Made by a program: the position numbers and the translations under genes. This document shows, piece after piece, positions 52,729 through 61,505 of a stretch of 64,000 nucleotides of DNA. The stretch spans positions 124,001-188,000 of the forward strand of contig NZ_JADEYR010000005.1 in assembly GCF_015209585.1 (NCBI RefSeq). Reading direction: 5' to 3'. The stretch is from Brachybacterium epidermidis. GTDB lineage: Bacteria; Actinomycetota; Actinomycetes; Actinomycetales; Dermabacteraceae. Numbering within the stretch: the first letter of the stretch is position 1; each line of letters begins with the position of its first letter. Below the pieces are notes generated by a model, which saw only the letters and a program-made list of their open reading frames with translations, was not told the origin of the DNA and searched no databases.

Positions 52729-55700
52729 TCAGTCCCTGCGCAGGCGGCCCTTCAGGATTCCCACCAGCCCGCCGCGCTCCTTCAGGGAACGGCGCTGCGT
52801 GGCCGTGTGCCCGCGCTCCACCGTGCCGGGCGCGACTCCGGCGGCACCGGCACGGCCCGAGGCCTCGACAGCCGAGGCATCGACGGCCGAGGCATCGACG
52901 GCCGGGGCGGCGACGCTCGAGCCCGACCCGGCAGGAGTGCCCTCGGCCTCGGTGGTCGCAGTGCCCACGCGGCCGACGCCCCCGACCCCAGAGGCTCCCT
53001 GCGCCCGTTCAGCGGCACCCCGTCCCCGCTCGACCTCCCGGCGCTCCCGCTCGATGCGGCGCTCCTCATCCAGGGCCTGTTCGCGCAGGCGGCGCTTCTC
53101 CCCCGGGCCCTCGGCGATCCGGTACAGCACCGGCACGATGATCAGGGTGAGCAGGGTGGAGGTGACCAGGCCGCCGATCACCACCACTGCCAGCGGCTGG
53201 GCGATGAACCCGGCGCTGCCGGTGATGCCCAGCGCCATCGGCACCAGCGCGAAGATCGTCGCCGCGGAGGTCATCAGGATCGGCCGCAGACGCTTGTGAG
53301 CGCCGGTCATGAGGCCCTCGTCCAGTTCCATCCCGTCACGCCGGTACTGGTTGACCAGGTCGATGAGCACGATCGCGTTGGTGACCACGATGCCCACCAG
53401 CATCAGCATGCCGATCATGGAAGGCAGGCCCAGGGGAACCCCGGTGAGCACCAGCAGGCCCAGCGAGCCGGTGGCCGCGAAGGGGATGGACACCAGCAGG
53501 ATCAGGGGCTGGATCAGGGACTTGAAGATCCACACCAGCAGCACGTAGGTGAGCAGGATCGCGACCACCAGGGCCAGCACCAGCTGGCCGAAGATGGTCT
53601 GCAGGTCCTCGGCGGCGCCGCCGGTAGTGGCCTGCACGCCGTCGGGCACGTCCACCGCGTCGATCGCCTGCTGGGCGGCCTGGGCGGTGGCGCCCACGTC
53701 GTCGGTGGAGGCCGGGGTGAGGGACACGGTGACCGTCTCCAGGGAGTTCTGGGAGCGGATCATGGGCCGTTCCAGGGTCTCCTCGATGGTGGCCACGTCG
53801 GTCACCGGGAAGCCGGCGATCTGCATGGACTCGAGCTCGTCGAGGGTCTCGATGCCCTCGCCCTGCTCGACGAAGATGTCCAGCTCGGCGTCGCCGATGG
53901 TGACCTGGCCGATGGCGGCCGGGAACAGCTGCTGGGCCACCAGGCCCACCACGGCCTCCTCGGTGAGGCCGCGCTGGGCGGCGGCCTCACGGTCCACCGT
54001 GATCACGGCGGTGGGCTGCTCGCCCTCCAGGTCGCTGCTGACCTCCTCGACGCTGTCCGGCAGCGGGTCCAGCTCGGCGATGAGCGCCTCGACGGCGGTC
54101 TCTCGGTCCTCGGGGGTGGGGCCGGTGACCAGGATGTCCACGGTGGAGGAGCCGATGGCGCCGGCGTCGAAGGAGTCCTCGATCTCCCCGGCCTCCGGGA
54201 GGTCCTGCAGCGTGGTGAGCATCTGTTCGCGCAGGGCCTCCTGGTCGGCGTCGGGATCGGTGGTGACCTGGTAGGTGATCTCGTTGGTGGCGCCGCCGAA
54301 GCCGAACTGGGAGCCGCCGATGGTGGTCTGGACGACGTCGACGCCGTCCAACTCGGCCAGCGCCTCCTCGGCGTCCACGGCCTTCGCGCTGGACTCCTCC
54401 AGGGTGGTGCCGGCCGGCAGGGTCTGGGTGTAGGCGGCGAGGTTCTGGCCGGTGTCGCCCAGGATGTTGATCTTCAGCAGCGGGTACAGGGCCACGGTGC
54501 CGCCCAGGATCGCCACCGAGAGCAGCAGTGCCAGGAAGCGGTGCCGCAGCGCCCACGCCAGGGTGGGGCTGTACAGGCGGTGCAGCCAGCCGCGCTCCTC
54601 CTTGGCCTCGGCGGCCTCGCGCACCTCGGCCACGGCGTGGGCGTCGTCGGGGTCGATGTCCCGGGCGCTCTTGGGTGCGCGCAGGAACCAGTAGGCCAGC
54701 ACCGGCACGATCGTCAGCGACACCACCAGGGAGGACAGCATCGCGATAGCGACGGTCAGGGAGAACGGCCGCAGCAGCTCGCCGGCCCAGCCGGAGATCA
54801 CGGCGATCGGCAGGAACACGATCACCGTGGCCAGGGTGGAGGAGGTGATCGCGCCGGCCACCTCGCGCACCGCGTCCACGATGGCCCGCATCCTGGTCTT
54901 GCCGTAGGTGAGGTGGCGGGTGATGTTCTCGATCACCACGATCGAGTCGTCCACCACGCGACCGATGGAGATGGTCAGCGCCGCCAGAGTGAGCATGTTC
55001 AGCGTGTAGTCGGCCAGCAGCATCCCCACGAAGGCCATCAGCAGCGACATCGGGATGGAGATCGCGGTGACCGCGGTGGGTCGGATCGCGCGCAGGAACA
55101 GCAGGATCACGGCGACGGCGAACAGCAGGCCCAGCAGGCCCTCCTCGGCGAGCGCGGTGATGGACTCCTGGATGAAGGGGGCCTGGTCGAAGACGACCTG
55201 GCTCTCGGCGCCGCCGCCCACGGCGGGAAGCAGGTCGGCCAGTTCCGCGCTGACCTCCTCGGACACGTCGACCACGTTGCCGTCCACGGTGGTGTTGACC
55301 ACCATCACCAGCGACTCGCGTCCGTTGGTGCGGGAGATGCTGGTGGCCTCCTGCTGGGTCTGCTCCACGGTGGCCACGTCCGCGAGGGTGGTGGGTGCCT
55401 GCGCGGGGTCCACGTCGGAGCCCTCGGGCGGCAGGAGCACCATCGTCTCCAGGTCCTCGACGGACTCCATGGGCTGGCCGATGGTCACGTCCAGGGAGGT
55501 GTCACCGTCGGTGACGGTGCCGCCGGGGATGGACAGGCCGTTGGCGTCCAGTGCCTCGGTGATGGAGCCGGTGCTGAGGCCCCGCTCGGCCAGGGCCTGC
55601 TCGTCGGGGGTGATCTTCACGATCTGCGGCGGTGCGCCGACGACGATCACGCCGGAGACCCCCTCAATGCGCTCCAGCTCGGGCACCACCGAGGAGTTCA

Positions 55701-56166
55701 GGCGGTCGGCGAGGGTGGAGGGGTCCAGGTCCGAGGAGATCGACAGCACGGCGGCGGGGATGTCACCGGTGCCGCCGGAGATGACCTCGGGCTCGGCACC
55801 CTCGGGCAGCTGGTCCTCGATGCGGGAGACGGCTGCCTCGACCTGGTTGGAGGCACGGGCCATGTCGGTGCCGTAGGTGAGCTCCACGGTGACCATGGAC
55901 AGGCTGGACTGCGAGGTGGAGCTGGTGGCCTCCACGTTCTCCAGGCCGCGCACGCCGTTCTCGATCGGGTCGCTGATGCGGTCCTTGACCTGCTCGCTGG
56001 AGGCGCCCGGGGAGGTGGTGATCACCTGGATCTGCGGCAGGGACACCGAGGGGATCAGCTCCTGGCGCAGCAGTGTCATGCTCATGGCGCCGACGATGGC
56101 GATGACCACGCACACCAGTGCGATGAACGCCCGGTTGTTCAGGCTGAGAGTGGCAAGACGGTGCAT
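52729..56166 (-). CDS. HAE1-type RND efflux permease
   Basis: The 1145-residue protein has the duplicated AcrB-like plan: helix 1 (AFIALVCVVIAIVGAMSM), a long porter loop, helices 2-6, a second helix 7 and loop, and helices 8-12. The proton-relay pair is in GRVVDDSIVVIENITRHL, and GIVVTNAIVLIDLVNQYRRDGMEL is the matching second-half motif. This is the SwrC/YerP branch found in Gram-positives that need no outer-membrane channel. It ends in a charged and Ala-rich tail with repeated AVDAS. No membrane-fusion-protein gene is beside it. A CAGGAG site supports ATG 56166. Confidence 0.93.
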   Translation of the reverse strand: MHRLATLSLNNRAFIALVCVVIAIVGAMSMTLLRQELIPSVSLPQIQVITTSPGASSEQVKDRISDPIENGVRGLENVEATSSTSQSSLSMVTVELTYGTDMARASNQVEAAVSRIEDQLPEGAEPEVISGGTGDIPAAVLSISSDLDPSTLADRLNSSVVPELERIEGVSGVIVVGAPPQIVKITPDEQALAERGLSTGSITEALDANGLSIPGGTVTDGDTSLDVTIGQPMESVEDLETMVLLPPEGSDVDPAQAPTTLADVATVEQTQQEATSISRTNGRESLVMVVNTTVDGNVVDVSEEVSAELADLLPAVGGGAESQVVFDQAPFIQESITALAEEGLLGLLFAVAVILLFLRAIRPTAVTAISIPMSLLMAFVGMLLADYTLNMLTLAALTISIGRVVDDSIVVIENITRHLTYGKTRMRAIVDAVREVAGAITSSTLATVIVFLPIAVISGWAGELLRPFSLTVAIAMLSSLVVSLTIVPVLAYWFLRAPKSARDIDPDDAHAVAEVREAAEAKEERGWLHRLYSPTLAWALRHRFLALLLSVAILGGTVALYPLLKINILGDTGQNLAAYTQTLPAGTTLEESSAKAVDAEEALAELDGVDVVQTTIGGSQFGFGGATNEITYQVTTDPDADQEALREQMLTTLQDLPEAGEIEDSFDAGAIGSSTVDILVTGPTPEDRETAVEALIAELDPLPDSVEEVSSDLEGEQPTAVITVDREAAAQRGLTEEAVVGLVAQQLFPAAIGQVTIGDAELDIFVEQGEGIETLDELESMQIAGFPVTDVATIEETLERPMIRSQNSLETVTVSLTPASTDDVGATAQAAQQAIDAVDVPDGVQATTGGAAEDLQTIFGQLVLALVVAILLTYVLLVWIFKSLIQPLILLVSIPFAATGSLGLLVLTGVPLGLPSMIGMLMLVGIVVTNAIVLIDLVNQYRRDGMELDEGLMTGAHKRLRPILMTSAATIFALVPMALGITGSAGFIAQPLAVVVIGGLVTSTLLTLIIVPVLYRIAEGPGEKRRLREQALDEERRIERERREVERGRGAAERAQGASGVGGVGRVGTATTEAEGTPAGSGSSVAAPAVDASAVDASAVEASGRAGAAGVAPGTVERGHTATQRRSLKERGGLVGILKGRLRRD

Positions 56167-56337
56167 AGGATGCTCCTGGAGCGCGCAGACGTGAGGCCGG
56201 GACGGGCCGGCACCGGCCGTGCATACGTCCCGAGCACCTCACGGAGCACGGGGCGCACTGTCCCGATCGCACTCTTTCACGGCAACCTCCGTGGCGGATC
56301 CGACGAAGGTGGGTGATTGGTCACCCGTGCGGTTCAC

Positions 56338-56360
56338 GGGCAAGGTGGATCACCCTGCCC
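56338..56360 (-). terminator. hairpin downstream of the lipoprotein gene
   Basis: GGGCA-A-GGTG-gat-CACC-C-TGCCC, one mismatch, 27 bases past the stop of the minus-strand gene ending 56387. A second short repeat GGGTGA-TTGG-TCACCC (56311-56326) lies just beyond. Otherwise 56167-56386 holds nothing recognisable. Confidence 0.4.
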
Positions 56361-56386
56361 GAGCTGCGCCCAGAGACGGAGCACGG

Positions 56387-57633
56387 TCAGATCTCGGCGC
56401 CGAAGGCTCCCAGGCCGATCACGCGAACCATCACTGAGCCGTCCTCGGTTCCCTTGAGGACCAGGTGGAACCCGGCCTGGTTGTAGAACTCCCCCAGGGG
56501 AGGGTCCTCATCGTTGCGCAGCAGGCACACGGTGTCACCGGGGAAGGTGTCATAGACCGGTTCGCTCGAACCCGCGACCATGGAGGGGTAGGCGATCTCC
56601 GAGCCATCGCGCATGAAATAGCTCTGGTACCACGAGCCATAGCCGTGGTTCTCCCCGAACATGCCCCCTCCGATCACCTCGCAGGACTGCACCTGCGTGC
56701 CGGGAGGAACCACATCGGCCCGACCGAAGTCAAGGGTCCCGTCACCGATGGTCGAGAAGTCCGTCTGCCCCTCCACCAGCTCAGGATTCACCTTTCCCTC
56801 GACGAAGTACGAGGCGGCCGCATCATCACCGCTGATCAGCAGGTCCACGACGTCCTGGACGTCGCCGATGGCAGGCTCCCGCACATCACCGCCGGGGGTG
56901 TGCACCACCACGTCGGTGGAGGTGAAGGCCTCGCCGGTCCACTGCCAGGTCATGGTGGCGGAACCGGACTTCTCGCAGGCGCTGCAGGGCTCGTCCCCGA
57001 ACAGTTCGATGCCGCCGTGCACGTACGTGAGCGTGGCCCCGGAGACAGTGATGTCCTCGAGATACGGCTTCGGTGAGGCGCCGGGCTGGGGGTAGCCGTC
57101 CTCGAGGAGATCGACCCAGCCTGCGAGGTGGAGATCGGGATCGTACGCGGCGATCACGGGGTATGTGTACGAGCCACCGCCGAAGCAGTGCACGACGACG
57201 ATGGAGAGGGCCTGCCCATCCACCTCCAGTGCGGTGGCCTCCTCCCCGAGCGTGTACGAGCTGGAGGGCGCGTTCCCGGGGGCCTCCCCGTCGACGAACT
57301 GCACGGGAGCCGCGGTGGGATCGGTGCCCCCGTGCTCGCCGTCGAAGTACATGTACTCGGCGCATCCCGGAGGAACCATCAGAGCTGAGTTGCGCAATTC
57401 GTCCAGTGACGGCGGCGATGGCGGCTCTGAGGTGGTGGGGGCCGGGGTGGATGTCGCGGGTCGGAGGGCTCGGTGCCGGTTGCCGTTGCACCCTCGTCGG
57501 CCTCGGCAGCAGTCGGACCGTCGTCCCCGCCTGAGCGGAGCGGCCCGCAGCCGGCAGCGAATGCCAGCAGCAGACCGCACATGGCGACCACCGCTGTCGC
57601 CCTGGCGCTGCCTCGCGCTGATCTGGCGTTCAT
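56387..57633 (-). pseudogene. lipoprotein gene split by a one-base frameshift
   Basis: The N-terminus is read from ATG 57633: ARATAVVAMCGLLLAFAAGCGPL, a perfect lipoprotein signal with lipobox FAAGC, then an acidic linker ending EPSDP. The body lies in the next frame to 56387: ATSTPAPTTSEPPSPPSLDELRNSA onward, about 375 residues with Cys pairs (GGIELFGDEPCSACEKSG, QVQSCEVIGG, DTVCLLRN), a beta-rich secreted domain of unknown function. One extra base in the CCC/GGG run at 57458-57460 would fuse them as SDPATSTP. No family was recognised. The neighbouring 71-residue gene may be functionally linked. Confidence 0.7.
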
Positions 57634-57643
57634 GGGTGACTCC

Positions 57644-57859
57644 TCACATCTCGATGGAGACCGAACCGTCGTCGGCCACCAGTACCCGTCCGTCGATGGA
57701 GATCACGCTGGGATGCGGCCCGTGCTGGGCGCCCTCAGCGGGGACGTCGCCCTCGGGGGTGAAGTCCGCCAGCACGGCGATCGCTGCCAACAGGCGGCGT
57801 CGGCGACGGGATTCGACGCGCTCGGTCGCCCCCGACATGCTCTCCCCCTGCACGGCCAT
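57644..57859 (-). CDS. small protein of unknown function
   Basis: At most 71 residues, or 64 from the second ATG (57838), which has GGGGGAG close upstream. A basic stretch (ERVESRRRRRLLAAIAVLADFTPEGDVP) precedes a short beta-rich end, SVISIDGRVLVADDGSVSIEM. It is ten bases upstream of the lipoprotein gene on the same strand and is likely co-transcribed. No family was recognised. Confidence 0.55.
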   Translation of the reverse strand: MAVQGESMSGATERVESRRRRRLLAAIAVLADFTPEGDVPAEGAQHGPHPSVISIDGRVLVADDGSVSIEM

Positions 57860-57928
57860 CGGCCCCCCATCGAGATGCTACCGGTGCTGTTGGGATGAAT
57901 CTACAGCGGGCGTGGGAGACTCGCAGGC

Positions 57929-59278
57929 ATGGCCGATCCCTTCCAGCAGAACCCCGGGGAGGCTCGCCGTCGCGTGGACCGCGACATCCTGCGCCTGGCA
58001 GTCCCCAGCCTCGGCGCCCTGGTGGCCCAGCCGCTGTTCGTGATGGTGGATTCCGCGTTCGTGGCCCGGGTGGGGACCGTGTCCCTGGCGGGGCTGGGCC
58101 TGGCCTCGGTGGTGGTGACCACGGTGGTGGCGCTGTCGGTGTTCCTCGCCTACTCGACCACGGCCGCCGTCTCCCGGGCCTTCGGCGCGGGCAGGCGCGC
58201 CGAGGCCATCGCCCGCGGGATCGACGCCTGCTGGCTGGCACTCGCGATCGGCGCGCTCAGCTGCCTGCTGCTGCTCGCCGCGGGGGATCCGCTGCTGGCC
58301 CTGTTCGGGCCGACGGACGAGGTGCTCGCCGAGGCCCGCACCTACCTGCACATCAGCGCCTTCGGCCTGCCGGCCATGCTCGCGGTGCAGGCCGCCACCG
58401 GCCTGGTGCGGGGGCTGCAGAAGGCCACCATTCCGCTGGTGGTGGCGGGCATCGGCGCCACCGTGAACGTGCCGCTGAACTGGATCCTCATCTTCGGCCT
58501 GGACCTGGGCATCGCCGGGTCCGCCATCGGCACCATCATCGCCGAGTGGGGGATGGCGATCGCCCTGCTCACCGTGGTGGCCCGGGGGGCGAGGCGCAAT
58601 GGCGTGAGCCTGCGGCCGCAGCTGAAGCAGGTGGCCTCTGCGGGCCGTGACTCGGTGCCGATGTTCGTGCGCACCCTGACCCTGCGCGTGGTGCTGCTGG
58701 TCTCCACCTTCGTTGCCACCGACCTGGGGGCGGTGCAGCTGGCCGCCCACCAGCTCGCGCTCACCCTGTTCAACCTGTTCGCCCTGGCCCTGGATGCACT
58801 GGCGATCGCCGGTCAGGCCCTGGTTGGCCGGTACCTGGGTGCATCGGACACCGCGACCGTGCGAGCGGTGACCTCGCGCCTGGTCAGCTGGGGCGTGGGC
58901 GGCGGTCTGGTGACAGCGGTGCTGCTGCTGGTGGTCTCGTACACGGCCCCGGCGTTGTTCACACCGGACGTGGCGGTGCAGGAGAACCTGCGAGCGGCCC
59001 TGTGGGTGCTGATCATCGCCCAGCCCATCGCGGGCTACGTGTTCGTGCTGGATGGGGTGCTGATGGGTGCCGGCGATGCGCCGTACCTGGCCCGGGTGGG
59101 TGTGCTCACCATGATCGCGACCCTGCCGGGGGCGGCCTGGGTGGCGTGGACGGACCTGCCGGGGATGTGGGCGCTGACCGGGGTGTGGATCTCCTGCACG
59201 CTGGTGTTCATGATCGCCCGCGCGGTCTCTCTGGGGGTGCGTGTGCGGGGCGATGCCTGGATGCGCCTGGGGCCATGA
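57929..59278 (+). CDS. MATE family efflux transporter (DinF-like)
   Basis: A 449-residue protein with twelve membrane segments in two halves. The start VDRDILRLAVPSLGALVAQPLFVMVDSAFVARVGTVSLAGLGLASVV and the second-half LAAHQLALTLFNLFALALDALAIAGQALVGRYLGA are typical of the MATE/DinF group, exporting cationic drugs against protons or sodium. A GAGACT hexamer seven bases before the ATG hints at a leaderless start. Confidence 0.93.
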   Translation: MADPFQQNPGEARRRVDRDILRLAVPSLGALVAQPLFVMVDSAFVARVGTVSLAGLGLASVVVTTVVALSVFLAYSTTAAVSRAFGAGRRAEAIARGIDACWLALAIGALSCLLLLAAGDPLLALFGPTDEVLAEARTYLHISAFGLPAMLAVQAATGLVRGLQKATIPLVVAGIGATVNVPLNWILIFGLDLGIAGSAIGTIIAEWGMAIALLTVVARGARRNGVSLRPQLKQVASAGRDSVPMFVRTLTLRVVLLVSTFVATDLGAVQLAAHQLALTLFNLFALALDALAIAGQALVGRYLGASDTATVRAVTSRLVSWGVGGGLVTAVLLLVVSYTAPALFTPDVAVQENLRAALWVLIIAQPIAGYVFVLDGVLMGAGDAPYLARVGVLTMIATLPGAAWVAWTDLPGMWALTGVWISCTLVFMIARAVSLGVRVRGDAWMRLGP

Positions 59279-59325
59279 GCGTGCTCGCCGCGGGTCGCCG
59301 GGGCCGCGCTATGCTCGCGCAATGA

Positions 59326-59805
59326 GTGAGCGCAGCGCCCTCCCGCGCCCACCGCCCTCCCCGTACCCTCCCCACCGTGTCGCGTGCCTGGAGGATCGTG
59401 CTGATGCTGGCCCTGATGGCGGTGCTGCTGGCGGGCCAGTTCCTGCGCACCAATGACTTCTTCCCCTTCGGCTCGCTGGACCAGTACTCCAAGGGCACCG
59501 ATCCGAACGGGCAGGTGGTCAACACGTGCCTGCAGGGTGTGCGCGAGGGGGGCGAGCCCTTCGACATCCCCTTCGGCAACCGGTCCGTGGGAATCCAGCG
59601 CGGCGACGTGGAGAACCACCAGCGCGAGATCGTGGCGGACCCGGATCGCCTCGCCCCTCTGGCCGCGGAGTACGACCGCCGCCATCCCGACGAGCCGCCG
59701 CTGACGGAGCTGATCCTGTGCCAGCGCATCACCCACCTGAAGGACGGCGCGCCGCACGGGGAGCCGGAGTTCGTCGAAGTGGTGCGCTGGAGGGCGAGCG
59801 AATGA
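59326..59805 (+). CDS. membrane-anchored protein paired with an HTTM-like gene
   Basis: From GTG 59326 (159 residues): a basic N-terminus, one membrane segment (AWRIVLMLALMAVLLAGQFL) and an extracytoplasmic domain with two cysteines (NTCLQGVREGG, LTELILCQRITHL). A TATGCT box sits before an ATG at 59322 in a different frame, so the start is uncertain; GTG 59377 (VSRAWRIV) is an alternative. It overlaps the next gene by four bases (ATGA), so the products are made together. No family was recognised. Confidence 0.7.
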   Translation: MSAAPSRAHRPPRTLPTVSRAWRIVLMLALMAVLLAGQFLRTNDFFPFGSLDQYSKGTDPNGQVVNTCLQGVREGGEPFDIPFGNRSVGIQRGDVENHQREIVADPDRLAPLAAEYDRRHPDEPPLTELILCQRITHLKDGAPHGEPEFVEVVRWRASE

Positions 59806-60701
59806 CGACACCCGCGGCCTCGAGTGCCGACCAGACCGGTCGGGCCACCTCGGAACGCACACCGACCGGCGCGTCGACGCTCCTTGGCCTGCTGATCCCG
59901 GCGCTGCCCGCCTCCCGCATCACGGCACTGCGCACGATCGTCTACGCCTTCGTGATCGTGGACGTGCTCCTGATCGCGAACGACGTGCCCTCCCACGCCG
60001 GCAACGCGCACTACTACCGGCCGCTGCTGCTGGCCCGCCTGCTGCACCTGCCTCCGGTGACAACCGGGCTCGCGTACGCACTGCTGGTGGTGATCGTGGT
60101 GGCGTGCCTGATGGCGATGCTGGGCCGATTTCCACGGATCGCCGGCATGGTGGTGGGCGTCGCCTTCGGGATCTGGATGCTGTACAGCCAGGGCTACGGA
60201 TACGTGTCGCACGATCATCTGGCGCTGATGGTGGCGGTGTGGGTGCTGCCCACGGTGCCCTCACGCGGCTGGCACGACGACACCCCCAGCGAAGCCGCGG
60301 GATGGGCGCTGCGGTGCATCCAGTTGGCGGTGGTCGCCACCTACTTCCTGTCGGTGCTGGTCAAGTGGATCTACTCCGGCTCTCCGATCGCCTGGGCGAA
60401 CAGCGCGATCCTGGCGTGGGCGGTGGTGCGGCGCGGCTCGATCTTCGTGCAGTGGACGCTGGAGACGCCGTGGATCTTCGTGCCCGCCCAGTGGGCGGCG
60501 GTGGCGATGGAGACCCTCTCCCCCGTGGTCCTGTTCCTGCGCGGCAAGGCGCTCTACCTCGCGGTGGCGGTGTTCGTGGGGTTCCATCTGACCACCTTCA
60601 TCGCCCTGGGAATCCACTTCCTGCCCACTGTGATCTGCTGGGCGGCGTTCCTCCCCATCGAGCGACTGCGGGAACTGCCCGCTCGACTGCGTCGGCGCTG
60701 A
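59802..60701 (+). CDS. HTTM-like integral membrane protein
   Basis: The 299-residue protein has about seven membrane segments (LRTIVYAFVIVDVLLIA, LAYALLVVIVVACLMAM, IQLAVVATYFLSVLVKWIYSG, LYLAVAVFVGFHLTTFIALGIHFLP and others) with the conserved-looking HDHLALMVAVWVLP and KWIYSGSPIAWANSA. The layout resembles HTTM/vitamin-K gamma-carboxylase-related domains of bacteria, of unknown role. It is coupled to the preceding small gene. Confidence 0.7.
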   Translation: MTTPAASSADQTGRATSERTPTGASTLLGLLIPALPASRITALRTIVYAFVIVDVLLIANDVPSHAGNAHYYRPLLLARLLHLPPVTTGLAYALLVVIVVACLMAMLGRFPRIAGMVVGVAFGIWMLYSQGYGYVSHDHLALMVAVWVLPTVPSRGWHDDTPSEAAGWALRCIQLAVVATYFLSVLVKWIYSGSPIAWANSAILAWAVVRRGSIFVQWTLETPWIFVPAQWAAVAMETLSPVVLFLRGKALYLAVAVFVGFHLTTFIALGIHFLPTVICWAAFLPIERLRELPARLRRR

Positions 60702-60720
60702 ACCGATCCACAGCCACGCC

Positions 60721-60793
60721 CCGCCACCGCTCGGGACCGCCACCGCTCGGGACCGCCACCGCTCGGGACCGCCACCGCTCGGGACCGCCACTC
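60721..60793. repeat. 16-bp tandem repeat
   Basis: Four full copies of CCGCCACCGCTCGGGA (60721-60784) plus a partial fifth. Confidence 0.9.
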
Positions 60794-60877
60794 GCCTGTC
60801 GGCTCAGCCCACACCTCGTCCCACGGGGGATTCCCGCCCGTGCACGCCGGCGAGCCGGAACCCGCTCCAGGTGCGTG

Positions 60878-60995
60878 CTCGGGGACTGAGAGCGGGGCGC
60901 ACCTCAGAACCACAATTGGTTCTCAGATGCGCTCCACTCGGGGACTGAGAGCGGGGCGCACCTCAGAACCACAATTGGTTCTCAGATGCGCTCCA
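60878..60995. repeat. two direct copies of a 59-bp palindromic unit
   Basis: Copies start at 60878 and 60937 and look identical. Each contains AGAACC-ACAATT-GGTTCT and outer GCGCA/TGCGC arms, forming a long imperfect hairpin. Confidence 0.88.
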
Positions 60996-61010
60996 CTCTC
61001 AGTGCCCCAA

Positions 61011-61190
61011 GCGGGTCACGGAGTCCTCAGCGGGTCACGGAGTCCTCAGCGGGTCACGGAGTCCTCAGCGGGTCACGGGGTCCTCGGCAGGTCACGGAGT
61101 CCTCAGCGGGTCACGGAGTCCTCAGCGGGTCACGGAGTCCCCAGCGGGTCACGGAGTCCCCAGCGGGTCACGGAGTCCCCAGCGGGTCAC
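61011..61190. repeat. 19-bp tandem repeat, nine and a half copies
   Basis: Units of GCGGGTCACGGAGTCCTCA, head to tail from 61011, with variants in units 4, 5 and 7-9. The last unit runs into the DHA2 remnant. Confidence 0.93.
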
Positions 61191-61191
61191 C

Positions 61192-61505
61192 ATGTCGGCC
61201 GGCCTGGCGCTGGTGCTCACGCCGCTGCTCACCACGGCTCGGGGCACTGCCCGCGCCCCTGTACGGTCACGGCTCGGCGATCGTTCGTTGGCACCGTGCA
61301 GCAGGTGGCCGGAGCCACGGGTGCCGCCGTGATGGTGGCCCTGATGAGCCGGGTCGCGGCCGGGGTCGCCGCCCAGGGCGGCGCCCCGATCGACGGCATC
61401 GCCCAGGGCACCTCCCTGGCGTTCCTGATCTCGGCCGGACTGGGTGTGGTGACCGTGGTGATCAGCCTGTTCGTCCGCCGGAACCCCGCGGAGGCCGACG
61501 CCTGA
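61192..61505 (+). pseudogene. C-terminal remnant of a DHA2-family MFS transporter
   Basis: The first part (ATG 61192) reads MSAGLALVLTPLLTT in one frame, then LPAPLYGHGSAIV in another, then GTVQQVAGATGAAVMVALMSRVAAGV and SLAFLISAGLGVVTVVISLFVRR in a third, ending at 61505. Together these are the last two to three helices of an EmrB/QacA-type exporter, where HGSAI...GTxQQVAGAxG is diagnostic. The first 350 or so residues are missing and replaced by tandem repeats. Confidence 0.75.

Noticed and set aside
59322-59456. ATG 59322 with a TATGCT box as start of the small membrane gene
   Set aside because: It is in a different frame from the conserved-looking body; a simple one-C insertion would not fix it, so GTG 59326 or 59377 was kept.
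60721-61190. Replication origin with iterons
   Set aside because: No AT-rich segment, DnaA boxes or rep gene were recognised; kept only as an observation on repeats.
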